Assembly: GCA_007570785.1 (NCBI GenBank)
Contig: ML662465.1
Coordinates: forward strand, 2,163,052-2,227,051
Direction: 5' to 3'
DNA: 64,000 bases
Source: Antilocapra americana
Lineage: Eukaryota > Chordata > Mammalia > Artiodactyla > Antilocapridae
Shown here: one piece after another, positions 30,601 to 41,759 of the stretch
Layout of the letters: each line of letters begins with the position of its first letter
Position numbering within the stretch: the stretch's first letter is position 1
Translations under genes and position numbers: made by a program
Notes under the pieces: generated by a model
Told to the model about the DNA's origin: nothing
What the model saw: only the letters and a program-made list of their open reading frames with translations
Database searches by the model: none

Positions 30601-31870
30601 GTGTGTAAAGCACACACAGAGTTTCAAAAATAACCATAAAGACCTAAGTTGAGAAATAGAACATTTATCAGCACCTCAGAAACTCCTAGATCTTTTCTCC
30701 AGTGGCAATTTCCCTCCCTTTCCAAATGTTATCTCCAGCTTGAACTTTGTGCTAAGGTTTAATTCATTGTTACTGCTGTCTGGTGTACTGTTGTGTGAAT
30801 GACTACAGCTTTTGTATCCATTCTGTTGATGACGTACACATGAATTGTTTTCAGTTGGGGAGGACATTCCTGTTTATATCTCCTGCACACTTCTTCAAGG
30901 GTTAATCTAAGGTATATGACTGAGAGTATAACTGCTGGGTCATGGGATTTTCTTATGTAAAAACCTGAGAGGTTAAATCCAACCTGTTTTCAAAAGTAGT
31001 TGTACAAAATACTCCACCACTGGTGTTTGAGAATTCCTGTGATCCCACATCCCTGAAAATATTTTACTTTAACAATTTTGCCCATCTGTTTGGTGGGAAT
31101 TGAAATCTCATTGTAATTTTAATTTGCACTTTTATGATTTGTATCTTTTAAATTATTTATTTGTTATTGATATAACATTAATGTTTAACATCATGTAAGT
31201 TTCATGTGTACAACATTTTATTTCTGCTTCCCTGTACACTGCAGTGTGCTCACCATCAAAAGTTTATTTCCATCCATCACTACACAGTGGATCCCTTTTA
31301 CCCATTTCACCTTCCACACCTTGTGACTCTCCCTACCCCACCACCACCCTGCTGACCCTCCCCATCGGGTACCACTACTCTGTTCTATGTATTTACATGT
31401 TTGTGTGTTTGCTTTTATTTGGTTGAGTTTAGTTTATTTCTTTTTTAAAATTTTTATATTACTAGATGTTTGAGTTTCCTCTTGTGGGAAATTCCTGTTC
31501 ATGTCTTTTTTCCCATTTTTTTTTTGTGGTTTAGTCTTCTTACTGATTCATAGGAATTCTTAATATAGTTTGAATAGCAATTTTTTGTTGATTTATATGC
31601 TGTAAATATCTTCTCTTATATGCATATATTCTTGAAAAAATTCAAATGTGGCTAATACTAAAATTTCCTGAAGTCCCCCTCAATCCACTCTTCTTTCTCA
31701 TCAGAGGTAACAACTGTTATCATTTACCTGTGGTTTCTTTCAACCGTTTTCTATGCATTCATGCCCACATACATGCACATACATTCCTGTAAGAACACAC
31801 TGTTTTCTTCTGTTTTTTCCAATACATTCTGTAGGTATTATTCTGTAACACTCTGAGTTCACTTACTATG
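30601..31870 (-). mobile_element. Patchwork of old L1 3' UTR/ORF2 pieces
   Basis: Three successive minus-strand L1 tracts: 30.60-31.13 kb (CCATAAAGACCTAAGTTGAG, ACTGCTGGGTCATGGGATTT), 31.14-31.43 kb (ACATCATGTAAGTTTCATGT, CACTACTCTGTTCTATG) and 31.44-31.87 kb. All are degraded. The last third is less certain. Confidence 0.75.
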
Positions 31871-31873
31871 TCT

Positions 31874-31986
31874 TGAAAAGTGAAAATGAAAGTCCTGCCG
31901 TCGTGTCTGACTCTCTGCGACCCCATGGACTATATACTCTGTGGAGTTCTCCAGGCCAGAATACTGGAGTGGGTAGCCTTTCCCTT
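31874..31986 (-). mobile_element. Bov-A fragment, left arm of an inverted pair
   Basis: GTCGTGTCTGACTCTCTGCG, then TTCTCCAGGCCAGAATACTG and GAGTGGGTAGCC, minus orientation. It lies 76 bp from a plus-strand Bov-tA, so the two can pair as an inverted repeat. Confidence 0.88.
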
Positions 31987-32062
31987 CATCTGTCTGTGGT
32001 CGTTTGTCTGGCTCTATCTCATTCTTGTTATTTGCTTCATAGTATTCCACAATCCCTTCCTG

Positions 32063-32302
32063 GGTGAGGAAGATCCGCTGGAGAAGGGATAGGTCACTCA
32101 CTCCAGTATTCTTGGGCTTCCCTGGTGGCTCAGCTGGGAAAGAATCTGCCTGCAATGAGGGAGACCTGGGTTTGATCCCTGGGTTGGGAGATCCCCTGGA
32201 GAAGGGAACGGCTACCCACTCCAGTATTCTGGCCTGGAGAATTTCATGGACTGTACAGTTCATGGTGTCGCAGAGTCGGACATGACTGAGTGACTTTCAT
32301 GT
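32063..32302 (+). mobile_element. Bov-tA SINE with extra partial unit, right arm
   Basis: A partial Bov-A piece (GAGGAAGATCCGCTGGAGAA) precedes the tRNA-like head (CTTCCCTGGTGGCTCAGCTG) and a complete body ending GACATGACTGAGTGACTTTC. It is a dimer-like structure. Confidence 0.92.
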
Positions 32303-32795
32303 TCCATAATATGTGCATTATTTTAATTTAGTCATTCCTTTATCTATAGACATTACATTGTTTACAACTGTTCGTTCTTACAAATGATGCTTGTGCTGAC
32401 CATCCCTATTTTATGCCTCCTTGGGTCTGGATATGAGTATTTCTCTAGGATACTCACTTAGCAGTGGCTAAAATAATACCCTCATTTCAGATTTCAAGAT
32501 ACTGTCAGATTGCCTTCCCCAAAGCTACCATTTTCCATTTCTAGCAACAATACATGAAAGTACCCGTTTCCCTACACTGTCATCAACCCTGGCCTTGATC
32601 TCATTTTTCTTATTCCTTTGATAGGTCTGAAAAGGTTTCTCTTTAATTTCCATAGTGCCTTGCTGGGTTGAGGATCTATTTGTACGTGAGCTGATCCTGT
32701 CTTTGTTGTGTGTAAGTTGCCTGTTTATATACCTTGTTCATTTTGCAATTGGATTGTTTTCTTTTCTATTTTTTTGCTTGTCAGTTGATTGCTTA
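32303..32795 (-). mobile_element. Old L1 segment
   Basis: Text such as TTTATCTATAGACATTACAT, GCAATTGGATTGTTTTC and GGTCTGAAAAGGTTTCTC reads as degraded minus-strand L1 of the 3' ORF2/UTR region. Confidence 0.6.
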
Positions 32796-32866
32796 AAAAA
32801 GCTTTAATTTGAGTATAGTTGATTTACAATATTGTGTAAGTTTTGGGTGTACAGCACTGCAATTCA

Positions 32867-32906
<40 letters not shown>

Positions 32907-33003
32907 TTTTTCAGGTTGTTTTTCCATATAGGTTACTATATAATATTTAGTATAGTTCCCTGGGTTGTATAGTAGGTCCTCATTGGTTATCTATGTTACA
33001 GTT
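32796..33003 (-). mobile_element. L1 3' end with (AT)n
   Basis: TTTGAGTATAGTTGATTTAC, with GTTTTGGGTGTACAGCACTG, then an (AT)n at 32869-32903, then TTCCCTGGGTTGTATAGTAG. The microsatellite expanded within the L1 tail region. Confidence 0.85.
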
Positions 33004-33103
33004 TTGCTTTTTCTTATTAATTGATAGATAACGCATTTTTTGACAATCAAATATGTCAAAAAACATTTCTCTGCTGACTGGGATTTTGTTTTATTTATTT
33101 AAA

Positions 33104-33362
33104 AAAATTTACTTATTTATTTTTAACCACTCTAGTCTTTGTTGCAGTGCACAGGCTTCTCACTGTGGTGGCTTCTCTTGTTGCAGAGCCCGGTCTCTAG
33201 GGCACCTGGGCTTCAGTAGTGACAACTCATGGGCCGTAGACCACTGGCTCAGTATTTGTGGCATTTGTGCTTAGTTGCTCTGAGGCATGTGAGATCTTCC
33301 CAGACAGGGGATCGAGCCCTTGTCCCCTGCATTGGCAGGCGGTTGTTAACCACTGGACCACT
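33104..33362 (-). mobile_element. CHR-2-type tRNA SINE
   Basis: TTGTTGCAGTGCACAGGCTT, then GGTGGCTTCTCTTGTTGCAG, GGGCCGTAGACCACTGG and the head GGGGATCGAGCCCTTGTCCC, minus orientation. Confidence 0.9.
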
Positions 33363-34364
33363 GCAATTTTAGTTGGAAACTTTAGGGTTTGACCTGGCAA
33401 TTTTTCAAGGGGTCTAGTTCCCAGACCAGGTAAGCCTGAGAGTGTCGAGTGACCTGAGCTTCCCCATCCCAAATAGGCAGTAGCTTCCTGGTGAGCATGA
33501 CCTGTTGGCAGCTCCAAGCCCTGGGCCACACAGCCCCGGGTGGCTTCCCCATCTCTCCCCAAAGATGGTGGTTGAGTGTCAGATGCCTGGAGCTCAGTTA
33601 GTGGGGGCGTCTTGGCATCTGGAGCATCACCATGTACTGTGGACTGACTCTGTCTGAGTCATCAAACATACACCTCCCCAATCCCTACAGCTGCCCTGTG
33701 AGATGCCCACTGATACCCCACCATAGATGAGGAAACAGGTTTAGGGAAGTGAGTTTCAGTTGCTTCATGGCAACCAAATAGCGGGGCCAGGATTATTCAA
33801 GAGTGACTTGAAATCTCACATTCTTTCCCTTACAACATGGTGGCCCTGTTGAAAGAGTCAATGTTAGCAGGAGTTGCTGATATTCCTACTCTTGTTACTA
33901 CCACGGACAAGCCTACTACTCCTATGACTACGGACAATTCTTCCCACTGCTACTACCAGTACCAGGACTGTTATAAATGTATCAATTTGGTAAACTCTCT
34001 CAAGTTTTATTTTATTGTGATAAGAACACAACGTGAGATCTATTCTCTTAACACATTTTAAGCACACAAAGCATTATTGTTGGCTATGGGTAGAACTCTT
34101 GGCAAACTGTCCTTCAAAAATGAAGGAGAGATAAAGACGTCACCAGCAACATGATAGCATAAGAAAAAAAGGAACTTGTTACTAGTTAACTGTGTATGTG
34201 TCAGGCACGGTTCTGGTAAACAAAGGAGCTTGTCCTTTAGTGGCTGATGAAAAAGCCAGTAGTTTTTGAGCTCTGCCTGTGTGTAGGCACTGTGCTTGGC
34301 ACTTAATGGACACTATTTCATTTAGTTCTTACACACACCCTGGGAATTTGGCACTATTGCTTTT
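33363..34364. other. No gene; MIR and short L1 traces
   Basis: 33.64-33.83 kb is a minus-strand MIR (ATAGATGAGGAAACAGG, GGAAGTGAGTTTCAG). 34.09-34.16 kb carries the L1-like CTGTCCTTCAAAAATGAAGG. At 33.84-33.98 kb, ACTACT-type triplets form a weak low-complexity run. No exon is seen. Confidence 0.45.
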
Positions 34365-34640
34365 TCTCATCTTGGCTCAGATGTCACCTCTTCAGAGGAG
34401 CCTTCCCTGACACCCTATGCAAGTGGACATCACTCCCCCTGACCCCTGCCCCATCCTGTTCCCTCCATCCTGTCACCTGTGGATTTCCATCAGTGTTGTG
34501 GTCACACGTTATCATCATCTGCGTGATGATTGTCTCTCCGCTAGACCAAGAGTGACCTGTATTTATTGGGTTTGCCATTCTATCACAGGCACCCAGCACA
34601 GCATCTGGTACACAGTAGGTAGCCAATCAAGACTTGTGGA
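34365..34640 (+). mobile_element. L2 LINE 3' end
   Basis: GGCTCAGATGTCACCTCTTC, then GAGCCTTCCCTGACACCC, ATGATTGTCTCTCCGCTAG and GGCACCCAGCACAGCATCTG, the classic L2 3' order. Confidence 0.88.
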
Positions 34641-34788
34641 ATAAATTCCCATTTTCCAGATGGGGAAACTGAGACTCAGAGACGTGAACAACTTTCCCAG
34701 GGTCACACTGCCAGAAGAGGTAGAAGTAGGACTCAGACCTTGGTCCTTCTGATTCCAGTGCCCCAGATTCCGTTGACTGTATAGGGGT
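34641..34788 (-). mobile_element. MIR SINE relic
   Basis: CAGATGGGGAAACTGAGACT, with GGGTCACACTGCCAGAAG and AGTAGGACTCAGACC, minus orientation. Confidence 0.85.
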
Positions 34789-34805
34789 TATACATATACA
34801 TATAC

Positions 34806-34837
<32 letters not shown>

Positions 34838-34851
34838 ACATATACATATAC

Positions 34852-34904
<53 letters not shown>
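34789..34904. repeat. (CATATA)n hexanucleotide microsatellite
   Basis: About 116 bp of alternating CATATA units with a central (TA)n near 34815-34829. The Tyr/Met/Val-repeat frame at 34627-34899 is an artefact of it. Likely length-polymorphic. Confidence 0.95.
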
Positions 34905-35010
34905 GGGACTCCCTGACTTGGGGGCTGAGTCCTGGCTTTCTGGGATGCTACTGAAGATGTAATCAGGTCACAGTGCTGCCTCTTACCTGGCTTTATAAAA
35001 GCCAGTCACT

Positions 35011-35310
35011 TGGGACCTCCCTGGTGGTCCAGTGGTTAGGCATTTTCCTGCCAATGCAGGGAACGAGGGTTTGATCCCAAATCTGGGAAGCTCCCACATG
35101 CCATGGAACAAGGAAACCTTGCTCTGCAACTACTGAAGCCTGTGCTCCTAAAGCCCGTGCTCCACAGCAAGAGAAGCCACTGCAATGAGAAGCCTGCACA
35201 ATGCATGGAAGAGCTGCCACCACCCGCTGCAACTAGAGAAAACCCATGCAGCAATGAAGACCCAGTGAAGCCAAAGATACATAAAATAATTTAAAAAAAT
35301 AAAAAATAAT
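35011..35310 (+). mobile_element. CHR-2-type tRNA SINE, full length
   Basis: Head GACCTCCCTGGTGGTCCAGT with B-box GGTTTGATCC. The body runs through CTGCAACTACTGAAGCCTGT, CACTGCAATGAGAAGCC and CCAGTGAAGCC to an A-rich tail. The flanks AGTCACTT and AGTCATCT resemble a decayed duplication. Confidence 0.93.
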
Positions 35311-36167
35311 CTAGTCATCTGGCCACACCTGGCCTCTCGAAGCACGTGTTTTGGGAGTCAATAGGGGCTTCAAGAGGCCATTTTCCCAGGTTCAGACTAA
35401 GCCAGAGATGATTCCACCAACTTTCCTGATGTGAGAGGACACGGCTCATTTAATTGTCTTAGCTTCTCAGCACCAGAGAAGACTTTAGAAAATAAAGCCT
35501 GACTCTTGGCTGGTGAATATCTTAGCAGTATCCAGCATCCAACATAGGGGTGGGTGCCCTGTGATGCCCTAGCGCTGTTTGGGGCTGGGAAGGAAGGACT
35601 TTGCTCTAGACACCTGACCTCTCTGTTCTTCTCATAAGCTATGCCCTCTTCCCTCAAGGTCGCTGGATAGGTTTTGTCCCCACTGTCAAAGAACACCTGT
35701 CCTCTGCCACTCCCACTTCCTTCACCTGGAGAAGTGATCCATAATCATTTATTGGATCTCGGCTTACACGTTGCTTCCTTAGAGAAGCCTGCTAGGTCAG
35801 GACGGGGGATACTCTGGTCTGTCCTCCCCATTTCCTGCACTTCCTCTTGAGCTTACCAGATTCTAAGAGCAGGAAGCCCCTGTGGCTCATCATGGAAGCT
35901 GCAGCACCACCTCAGTGCCTGGCATATGGTAGGTGCTCGGCAAACATTAGCTGTGTGAATGTGGGGTGTTTCTGACTGCCAGACCTACCCAGGACCAGGA
36001 CTGCCAGGATGCATCCTTCTGAGCAGAGGTGATCAAGATCTTGTTTGTTTTTTGTTTGTTCTAATTGGTGGTTTCAAGCATCTTGTTACAGACAGAGTTG
36101 GGCCCAACTTCCATTTCATGTATCGAAACCCCAACACCCAACATGACTGTCCTTGTAGGCAGGGCCT
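35311..36167. other. No gene; L2 tail
   Basis: 35.82-35.97 kb resembles an L2 3' end (CACTTCCTCTTGAGC, GTGCCTGGCATATGGTAGG, GCTCGGCAAACATTAG). No exon is recognised. Confidence 0.45.
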
Positions 36168-36375
36168 TGAAAAGTAAAAAGTGAAAGTGTTAGTCGCATT
36201 GGACTCTTTGTGACCACATGGACTGTAGCCCACCAGGCTCCTCTGTCCATGGGAATCTCCAGGCAAGAACACTGGAGTGAGTTGCTATCCCAGGGATCTT
36301 CCTGACCCAGAGGATTGAACCTGGGTCTCCTGCATTGCAGGAAGATTCTTTACCCTTTGAGCCACCAGGGAAGCT
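36168..36375 (-). mobile_element. Bov-tA SINE
   Basis: Starts AAAAGTAAAAAGTGAAAGTG and continues GTTAGTCGCATTGGACTC, GGAATCTCCAGGCAAGAAC and head TTTGAGCCACCAGGGAAGC, minus orientation. Confidence 0.95.
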
Positions 36376-36379
36376 GTGA

Positions 36380-36668
36380 AGGAGACAAATAAATTAAATG
36401 AGGCCTTAACATTGAGGCCCTAGTCCCATAGCACTGACGTCCTTATCAGAAGAGGAGGAGACAGTAGCATTCCAGCTCCTCTGTCTGTATGCCATGGGAA
36501 CAAGGTGGCCATCCACAAGCCAGGAACAGAGTTCTCCCCAGAAAGCAAAATTTCTGACACCTGAATCTTAGACTTCTATCCTCCATAGCTGTAAGAAAAT
36601 GCATTTCTGTGTTTAAGCTACCCAGTCCATGGTATTTTGTTATGGCAGCTGGAGCCAACCCAAGACTG
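36380..36668 (+). mobile_element. MaLR LTR (MLT1-type) relic
   Basis: ACGTCCTTATCAGAAGAGG, then GTGGCCATCCACAAGCCAGG, CTGTAAGAAAATGCATTTCT and TTTAAGCTACCCAGTCCATG match the 3' part of MLT1-like LTRs of the ancient ERVL-MaLR group. No protein-coding part is present. Confidence 0.75.
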
Positions 36669-37271
36669 ATTGTTCCTCTTGGGGGGCAACCAAGACAGCC
36701 CCCTGATTCCTTGCTCCAGTTCTGCCATCTTGGCTTATCAGAGGCTCTTTCTCAGGGTTGGCAGGCCTGAGGCCAGTGAGCATGGCCAAGGAGAGCCACC
36801 ACTAGCAAGTTCCATTTCTGGAGCCCTTGTGGTCTGGGAAACGCATTTCCTGTAAACCTCATGAGGGCCAAATACACAGCAATGTGCACTGATATATTTA
36901 GCTAACTATTTAATTGCACTATTGGCAACAGTTTCAGAAGAGTCAGGTTGAATGACAACAGAGTATGTCTAACCATCAAGAAAAAATTACAGTGTGTCAG
37001 CATGAAGGCACTGCAAGAGCGTTGCCAAGTCTGTTACCAACACAGATCTACACGAATCATTTTCTTTAGGTGGGGACCTTGTTTAGCTTTTCTGAAAGAA
37101 ATGCAGCTTTTAATTATGTTCATTTTTAGAACACCACAAAATATCCACGAGAGACCCAAAATACACTAATATTTCTCCCCGTAAATGGCCTCCTTCAGAA
37201 TTAACCACTTTGCCATTTGTAAGGGAGGCTTAGTCTTGTTTGGAAGAGCTAGGGGACCATTTATTGATTTT
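36669..37271. other. No gene; repeat-free AT-rich block
   Basis: 36.88-37.23 kb has no transposon and is AT-rich with homeodomain-like TAATTGCAC and TTAATTATG. Possible regulatory DNA, not shown. Confidence 0.35.
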
Positions 37272-37286
37272 CTGGACCCTTTCTAG

Positions 37287-37525
37287 GCTTCCCAGGTAGC
37301 ACCAGTGGTAAAGAACCCACCTGCCAATGCAGGAGACATAAGAGACACAGGTTAGATCCCTGGGTCAGGAAGATCCCATGGAGAAGGGCGTGGTATCTCT
37401 CTCCAGTATTCTTGCCTGGAGAGTCCCATGGACAGGGGATTGGTCTATAGTCCATTTTCAGGCTATGGTCTATAGGGTTGCAAAGGGTCAGACACGACTG
37501 AAGTGACTTAGCGTGCACGCACACC
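37287..37525 (+). mobile_element. Bov-tA SINE with perfect 15-bp duplication
   Basis: The head carries an insertion (GGTAGCACCAGTGGTAAAGA, then GAGACATAAGAGACACAGG). The body is complete with an internal repeated GGTCTATAG. CTGGACCCTTTCTAG at 37272-37286 and 37526-37540 is a perfect target duplication. Confidence 0.96.
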
Positions 37526-38273
37526 CTGGACCCTTTCTAGCAGGAGTCATGATAAGGGCTCAAAGTGTGCCCCATGGCACTAGTTAGCTCAGTCCTTGGA
37601 AACATCCCCTACACAACTTTTGGCTAACTGTTGCACACCCTAGTTGGAGCCACCAGCACAGCCCCGAGCTCCACATCCAACTAAGATTCCCCCTCTCTTT
37701 GTCAGACACACTCAGCCAGCCTGGTTCAGAACTGCTGCAGTGGACAGTTCCTGGCTCCTGCCCCATTTCTTCTGGTTTGCGTCTTCCAGAGCAAACTTTC
37801 ACATATGACTATATAAATTTAAATTTCTTAAAATTAAATAACATTAAGAATTCTGCTTCTCTGTCACACTGGCCACACTTCAAGTTGCTGAGTGGGCATG
37901 TGTGACTGGCTAGTGGCTACCATATTGGACAGCACCGATACAGAATATTTCCCTTATTGCATGAATTTCGACTAGATAAGGGTGCTTTATCCTCCAAAGG
38001 TCACTTGACTATGTGTACATACTGCTCAGGTGTATGGGGACCCTTGGCGGGGCATCTCCAGCCGATGGGTGATGAGCATTGGTGGATACATCCCTCAGGC
38101 TCCCAGTACTCCAGTGGGCAGTTCATTTGGTTCTCCAGAGGGTTACCAGCGAGATTGAGCTCCAGGTGCCCAAAGGGGTAATTTGCTCCCTGGCATACCC
38201 TTTATAGTTTAGCTCTGGTCTCTATTTCCATACTTCTTCATGGTGCTTCCTGAGAGCATCTTTTAAACAAACT
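37526..38273. other. No gene; hAT-like relic
   Basis: 37.79-37.95 kb (TAAATTTCTTAAAATTAAAT, CACTTCAAGTTGCTGAGTGG, GGCTAGTGGCTACCATATTG, GACAGCACCGATACAG) matches the end of a hAT-type non-autonomous element. Its subfamily is not assigned. Confidence 0.5.
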
Positions 38274-38484
38274 GTGCTGTGCTTTGTTGCTCAGTCGTGT
38301 CTGACTCTCTGCAACCCCTTGGACTGTAGCCTGCCAGGCTCCTCTGTCCATGGGATTTTCCAGGCAAGAATACTAGAGTGAGTTTGCCATGCCCTTTCCA
38401 GGGGATCTTCCCAACCCAGGGATCAAACCTGTGTCTCCTACATTGCAGGCAGATTCTTTATCATCTGACCCACCGGGGAAGCCC
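38274..38484 (-). mobile_element. Bov-tA SINE
   Basis: GTTGCTCAGTCGTGTCTGAC, GGGATTTTCCAGGCAAGAAT and head TGACCCACCGGGGAAGCCC, minus orientation. AAACAAACT at 38265-38273 and AAATAAACT at 38485-38493 form the target duplication with one change. Confidence 0.95.
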
Positions 38485-38739
38485 AAATAAACTACCCACA
38501 TTCAAGTCTTAGTCAGCTTTTAGGGGAGCCCTGACTAAGACACCTTGGGTTTGTAAATTTTTCTCCACTTCCAGGCCTTCTGCCTCAGTGCAGATTCCCA
38601 TCTTCCTTTATCTGGATGACAGAGGCAACCTCCTGATCAGTCTTCTCCCCTCCCTTCTTACCTTCCTTTGGTTTTCCACAGTGAAGCCAGAGGACAGCAC
38701 AAACCAACACAAATATGCCCCACCTCACCAGTCCCCTGT
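38485..38739. other. No gene recognised
   Basis: Unique non-coding sequence between a SINE and an LTR. Confidence 0.35.
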
Positions 38740-39135
38740 CCCAACTGTTTAGTAACTGCTTGTGATGGGCTGGATTACATTCTCCTCCCCCCAAATGCAT
38801 GTGTTGAAGCCCTAAACTCTGGTAGCTCAGAATGTGACTGTACTTGGGGATACCATTTTTAAAGTTAGCATGTCATCATTGGGAGTGGGTCCTAATCCAG
38901 TATGATTGGTGTCTTCTATCAGGAGAGATTAGGACATAGATGGTACACAGAGGAAGGACCATGTGGAGACCCAAGGAGAAGATGGCCATCTATGAACCAA
39001 AGAGAGAGGCCTCAGAAGGAACCAGCTCTGCTGACACCTTGATTTCAGATGTTTAGCCTCAAGAATATATTTTGTTGTTTAAGCCACTCAGTCTGTGGCA
39101 CGTTGTTTTGGTAGCATGGGCTAATGCACTCCTCT
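38740..39135 (+). mobile_element. MaLR LTR (MLT1-type)
   Basis: GCATGTGTTGAAGCCCTAAA, then GTGGGTCCTAATCCAGTATG, GACCATGTGGAGACCCAAGG and GTTTAAGCCACTCAGTCTGT, the full order of an MLT1-like solitary LTR. Non-coding. Confidence 0.85.
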
Positions 39136-39445
39136 GTGTCCCAAGGACAGTGTCCAGATTCCTTAAGATGGCTCTGAAGCCTAGTGATGTCCAGTCCTAA
39201 TTTACACCCCCAGCCTCTTTCCTCATACCCTGAGTAATCAGAGTGTAGGTCAGTTCATCCAAAGCCACGTCATCAAAAAATAATTTGCCAAAAATTAGTC
39301 ATGTTTTTAATGGCCTATTTGCCAAAAGTGTGAGGAAAAGATCTTAAACCAAGTCTAGCAAAGTTCATGCCAGGGCCAGAACTAGGATGAATTCAGAAGA
39401 AGAATTCAGAGAGTTTTTCCCCCCTGTGATTAAAACAACAAATTA
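39136..39445. other. No gene recognised
   Basis: Unique sequence between an LTR and an L1 3' end. Confidence 0.4.
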
Positions 39446-41301
39446 ACCTGTTTTTTTTGAGATAATTGTAGATTCACATGCAGGTGTAAGAAATAATACA
39501 AAGAGGGCCCCTATATATTCTTTGCCCAGGTTCCCCCATTGGCAACAATTTATTTAACCAGATCATCAAATCACAGCCAGAGCACTGACATTGCTGTGGT
39601 CCAGATACAGAACATTTCCATCACCATAAGGATCTCTTGTATTGTCCTTTCACTGGTTACACTGATTTATTCTTTATTTCTATAATTTTATCATTTCAAG
39701 AATGTTATATAAATGGAATCACACAGTATGTAACATTTTGAGATTTTTTTTTTCACTCAACATAATACTCTGGAGATTCATCCAAGTTGTTACAAGCATC
39801 AGTAGTGTCTCCCTTTATGCTGCTGAGTAGTATTCCACGGTGTGGATGTACCACAGCTTGTTTATCCATTCACCAGTTGAAGGACATCTTGGCTGTTTTG
39901 CTATTATGAACAAAGCTGTTATGAATATTTGTGTACAGAGTTTTGTGGGAACACACATTTTCATTTCTCTAGGATGAATGCCCAAGAGTATAATTGTTGG
40001 GTCATCTAGTAGTCACATATTTATTTTTATAAGTAATTGTCAAACTGTTTTCCAGAGTGGCTGTACCATTTTACATTTCCACCCACAATGTATGAGTGAC
40101 CCAGATTTTCCACATCTTAGCCAGTATTTAGTTTTGTCACTAATTTCTATTTTAACCATTCAGACAGGTGTGTAGTCTTGTGATTTTAATTTGTATTCCC
40201 CTAATGTCTAATAATGTTGGAACATCTTTTCATGTGCCTATTATCCATCTGTATATTCTCTTTGGTGGGATTTCTATTTCTGTCTTTTGCCCTTTTCCTA
40301 ATTAGATTTTTTTTTTACATTATTGGGTTTGATAATCCTTTACCTATTTTAGATACTGGTCTTTTGTTGCATATGAGATTTGCAAATGTTTTCTCCCAAT
40401 CAGTAGCTTGTCTTTTCATTGTTTCCAGAGTCCTTCAGAGAGAAAATGTTTTTTAATTTTCATGAAGCTCAATGTATCACTTCTTTCTTTTTATGGGTTG
40501 TGCCATCTTTCCTCTATCAATATCATATGACCTTGATTTCTATAGCTACAGAATAAGGTTTAAAATTAAGTAGACTTATTCCTCCCACTTCATTCTTCTT
40601 TTTCAAAATTGTTCTAACTATTCTAGTTCCTTTGTCTTGCCATTTAAATTTTAGCATAATCTTGTCTACATCTACAAAAACTCTTCCTGTGGTTTTGATA
40701 AGACTTTTGTTAAAACTGAATATCAAATTGGGATGACCTGTTATCATTTCTATGTTGAGTTCTTACAATCTGTGAAAATGGTATTTCCATCTGTTTATTT
40801 ACATCCTCTTTGATTTTTTCCATCAGCCTTTTGTAGTTTCCAGTATAAAAATCCTATATGTATTTTATTAGATTTATGCTTAAGTATTTCATTTTGGAGG
40901 GAGAGGGCAATTATCAATGGCATAGCATTTTAAATTTCAGAGTCTATGTGCTCATTATTAGTATACAGAAATGCAGTAGATTTTTGTATGCTTATCTTAT
41001 GTTCTGCAAACTAGCTAACTTTCCTTATTGGCTTAGGAGTTTTTTCTTTTTCTTCTTTTGTTTAAAGATTACTTGGTATTTTTTATGTAGACAATCATGT
41101 CATCCGCAAGTAGGGACTTTTATTTCTTCTTTTCCATCTATATGTATTTTATTTCCTTCTCTTGCTTAATTGCACTTGCTAGAAATTTTAGCACTATATT
41201 GAATAAGAGTGGTGAAAGTGGACATCTTTGATTTCTTCCAGATCTTGGCGAGGAAGTTTTAGGTCCTGCATCATTAAGGATAGTGTCAACTATAGTTATA
41301 G

Positions 41302-41390
41302 TTGGTGATGGACAGGGAAGCCTGGTGTGCTGCAGTCCATGGGGTTGCAAAATGTTGGACATGACTGAGCAACTGAAGAGAACAGAACAG
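41302..41390 (+). mobile_element. Bov-A fragment nested in L1
   Basis: GGTGATGGACAGGGAAGCCT, then CTGCAGTCCATGGGGTTGC and ACATGACTGAGCAACTGAAG, plus orientation, with a short ATAGTT repeat at both sides. Confidence 0.92.
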
Positions 41391-41456
41391 ATAGTTTTTC
41401 TTCTTTTGTACTGTTTTCTTTTTCTTGCCTTTCTGTAGGTTACTTGAACAATTTTT

Positions 41457-41518
41457 ATGATTCCATTTTGATTAATCAACAGTGTTTATAATTCCATTTT
41501 GATTAATCTACAGTGTTT
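41457..41518. repeat. 31-bp tandem duplication
   Basis: Two adjacent copies of a 31-bp unit (starting ATGATTCCATTTTGATTAAT and ATAATTCCATTTTGATTAAT) differ at two positions. Recent slippage duplication in AT-rich L1 sequence. Confidence 0.9.
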
Positions 41519-41759
41519 TTGAGTGTGTACTTTTCTTTTAGTGATTTCTCTGGATATACACTATATATATCATAGTTTATGGTCAATATTTTATCAGTTT
41601 AAGTGAAATATAGAAAACATATGTGCATGTAACACATGTATATGTGTGTTTATATATCCTGTGCTTTTCTCTACTTCAGACAAAGGTGACTGTGTTGTCG
41701 ATGGGGTGGTTATATAGTTGATTGTATATTTCTACATGTTATAGAAATACGTTTTTTCT

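Larger units (their letters stand above)
39446..41740 (-). mobile_element. L1M-type LINE, 3' UTR and ORF2 remnants
   Basis: Begins with a T8 run, then GAGATAATTGTAGATTCACA and AATGGAATCACACAGTATG, the reversed 3' UTR. The minus-strand frame at 40523-40747 carries the ORF2 C-terminal pattern (KFKWQDKGTRIVRTILKKKN, GGISLLNFKPY). Near 41.14-41.29 kb RT text RCPLSPLLFNIVLKFLASAI appears. A Bov-A piece is nested at 41.30-41.39 kb. It is dead. The left end is clear and the right end is uncertain. Confidence 0.88.
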
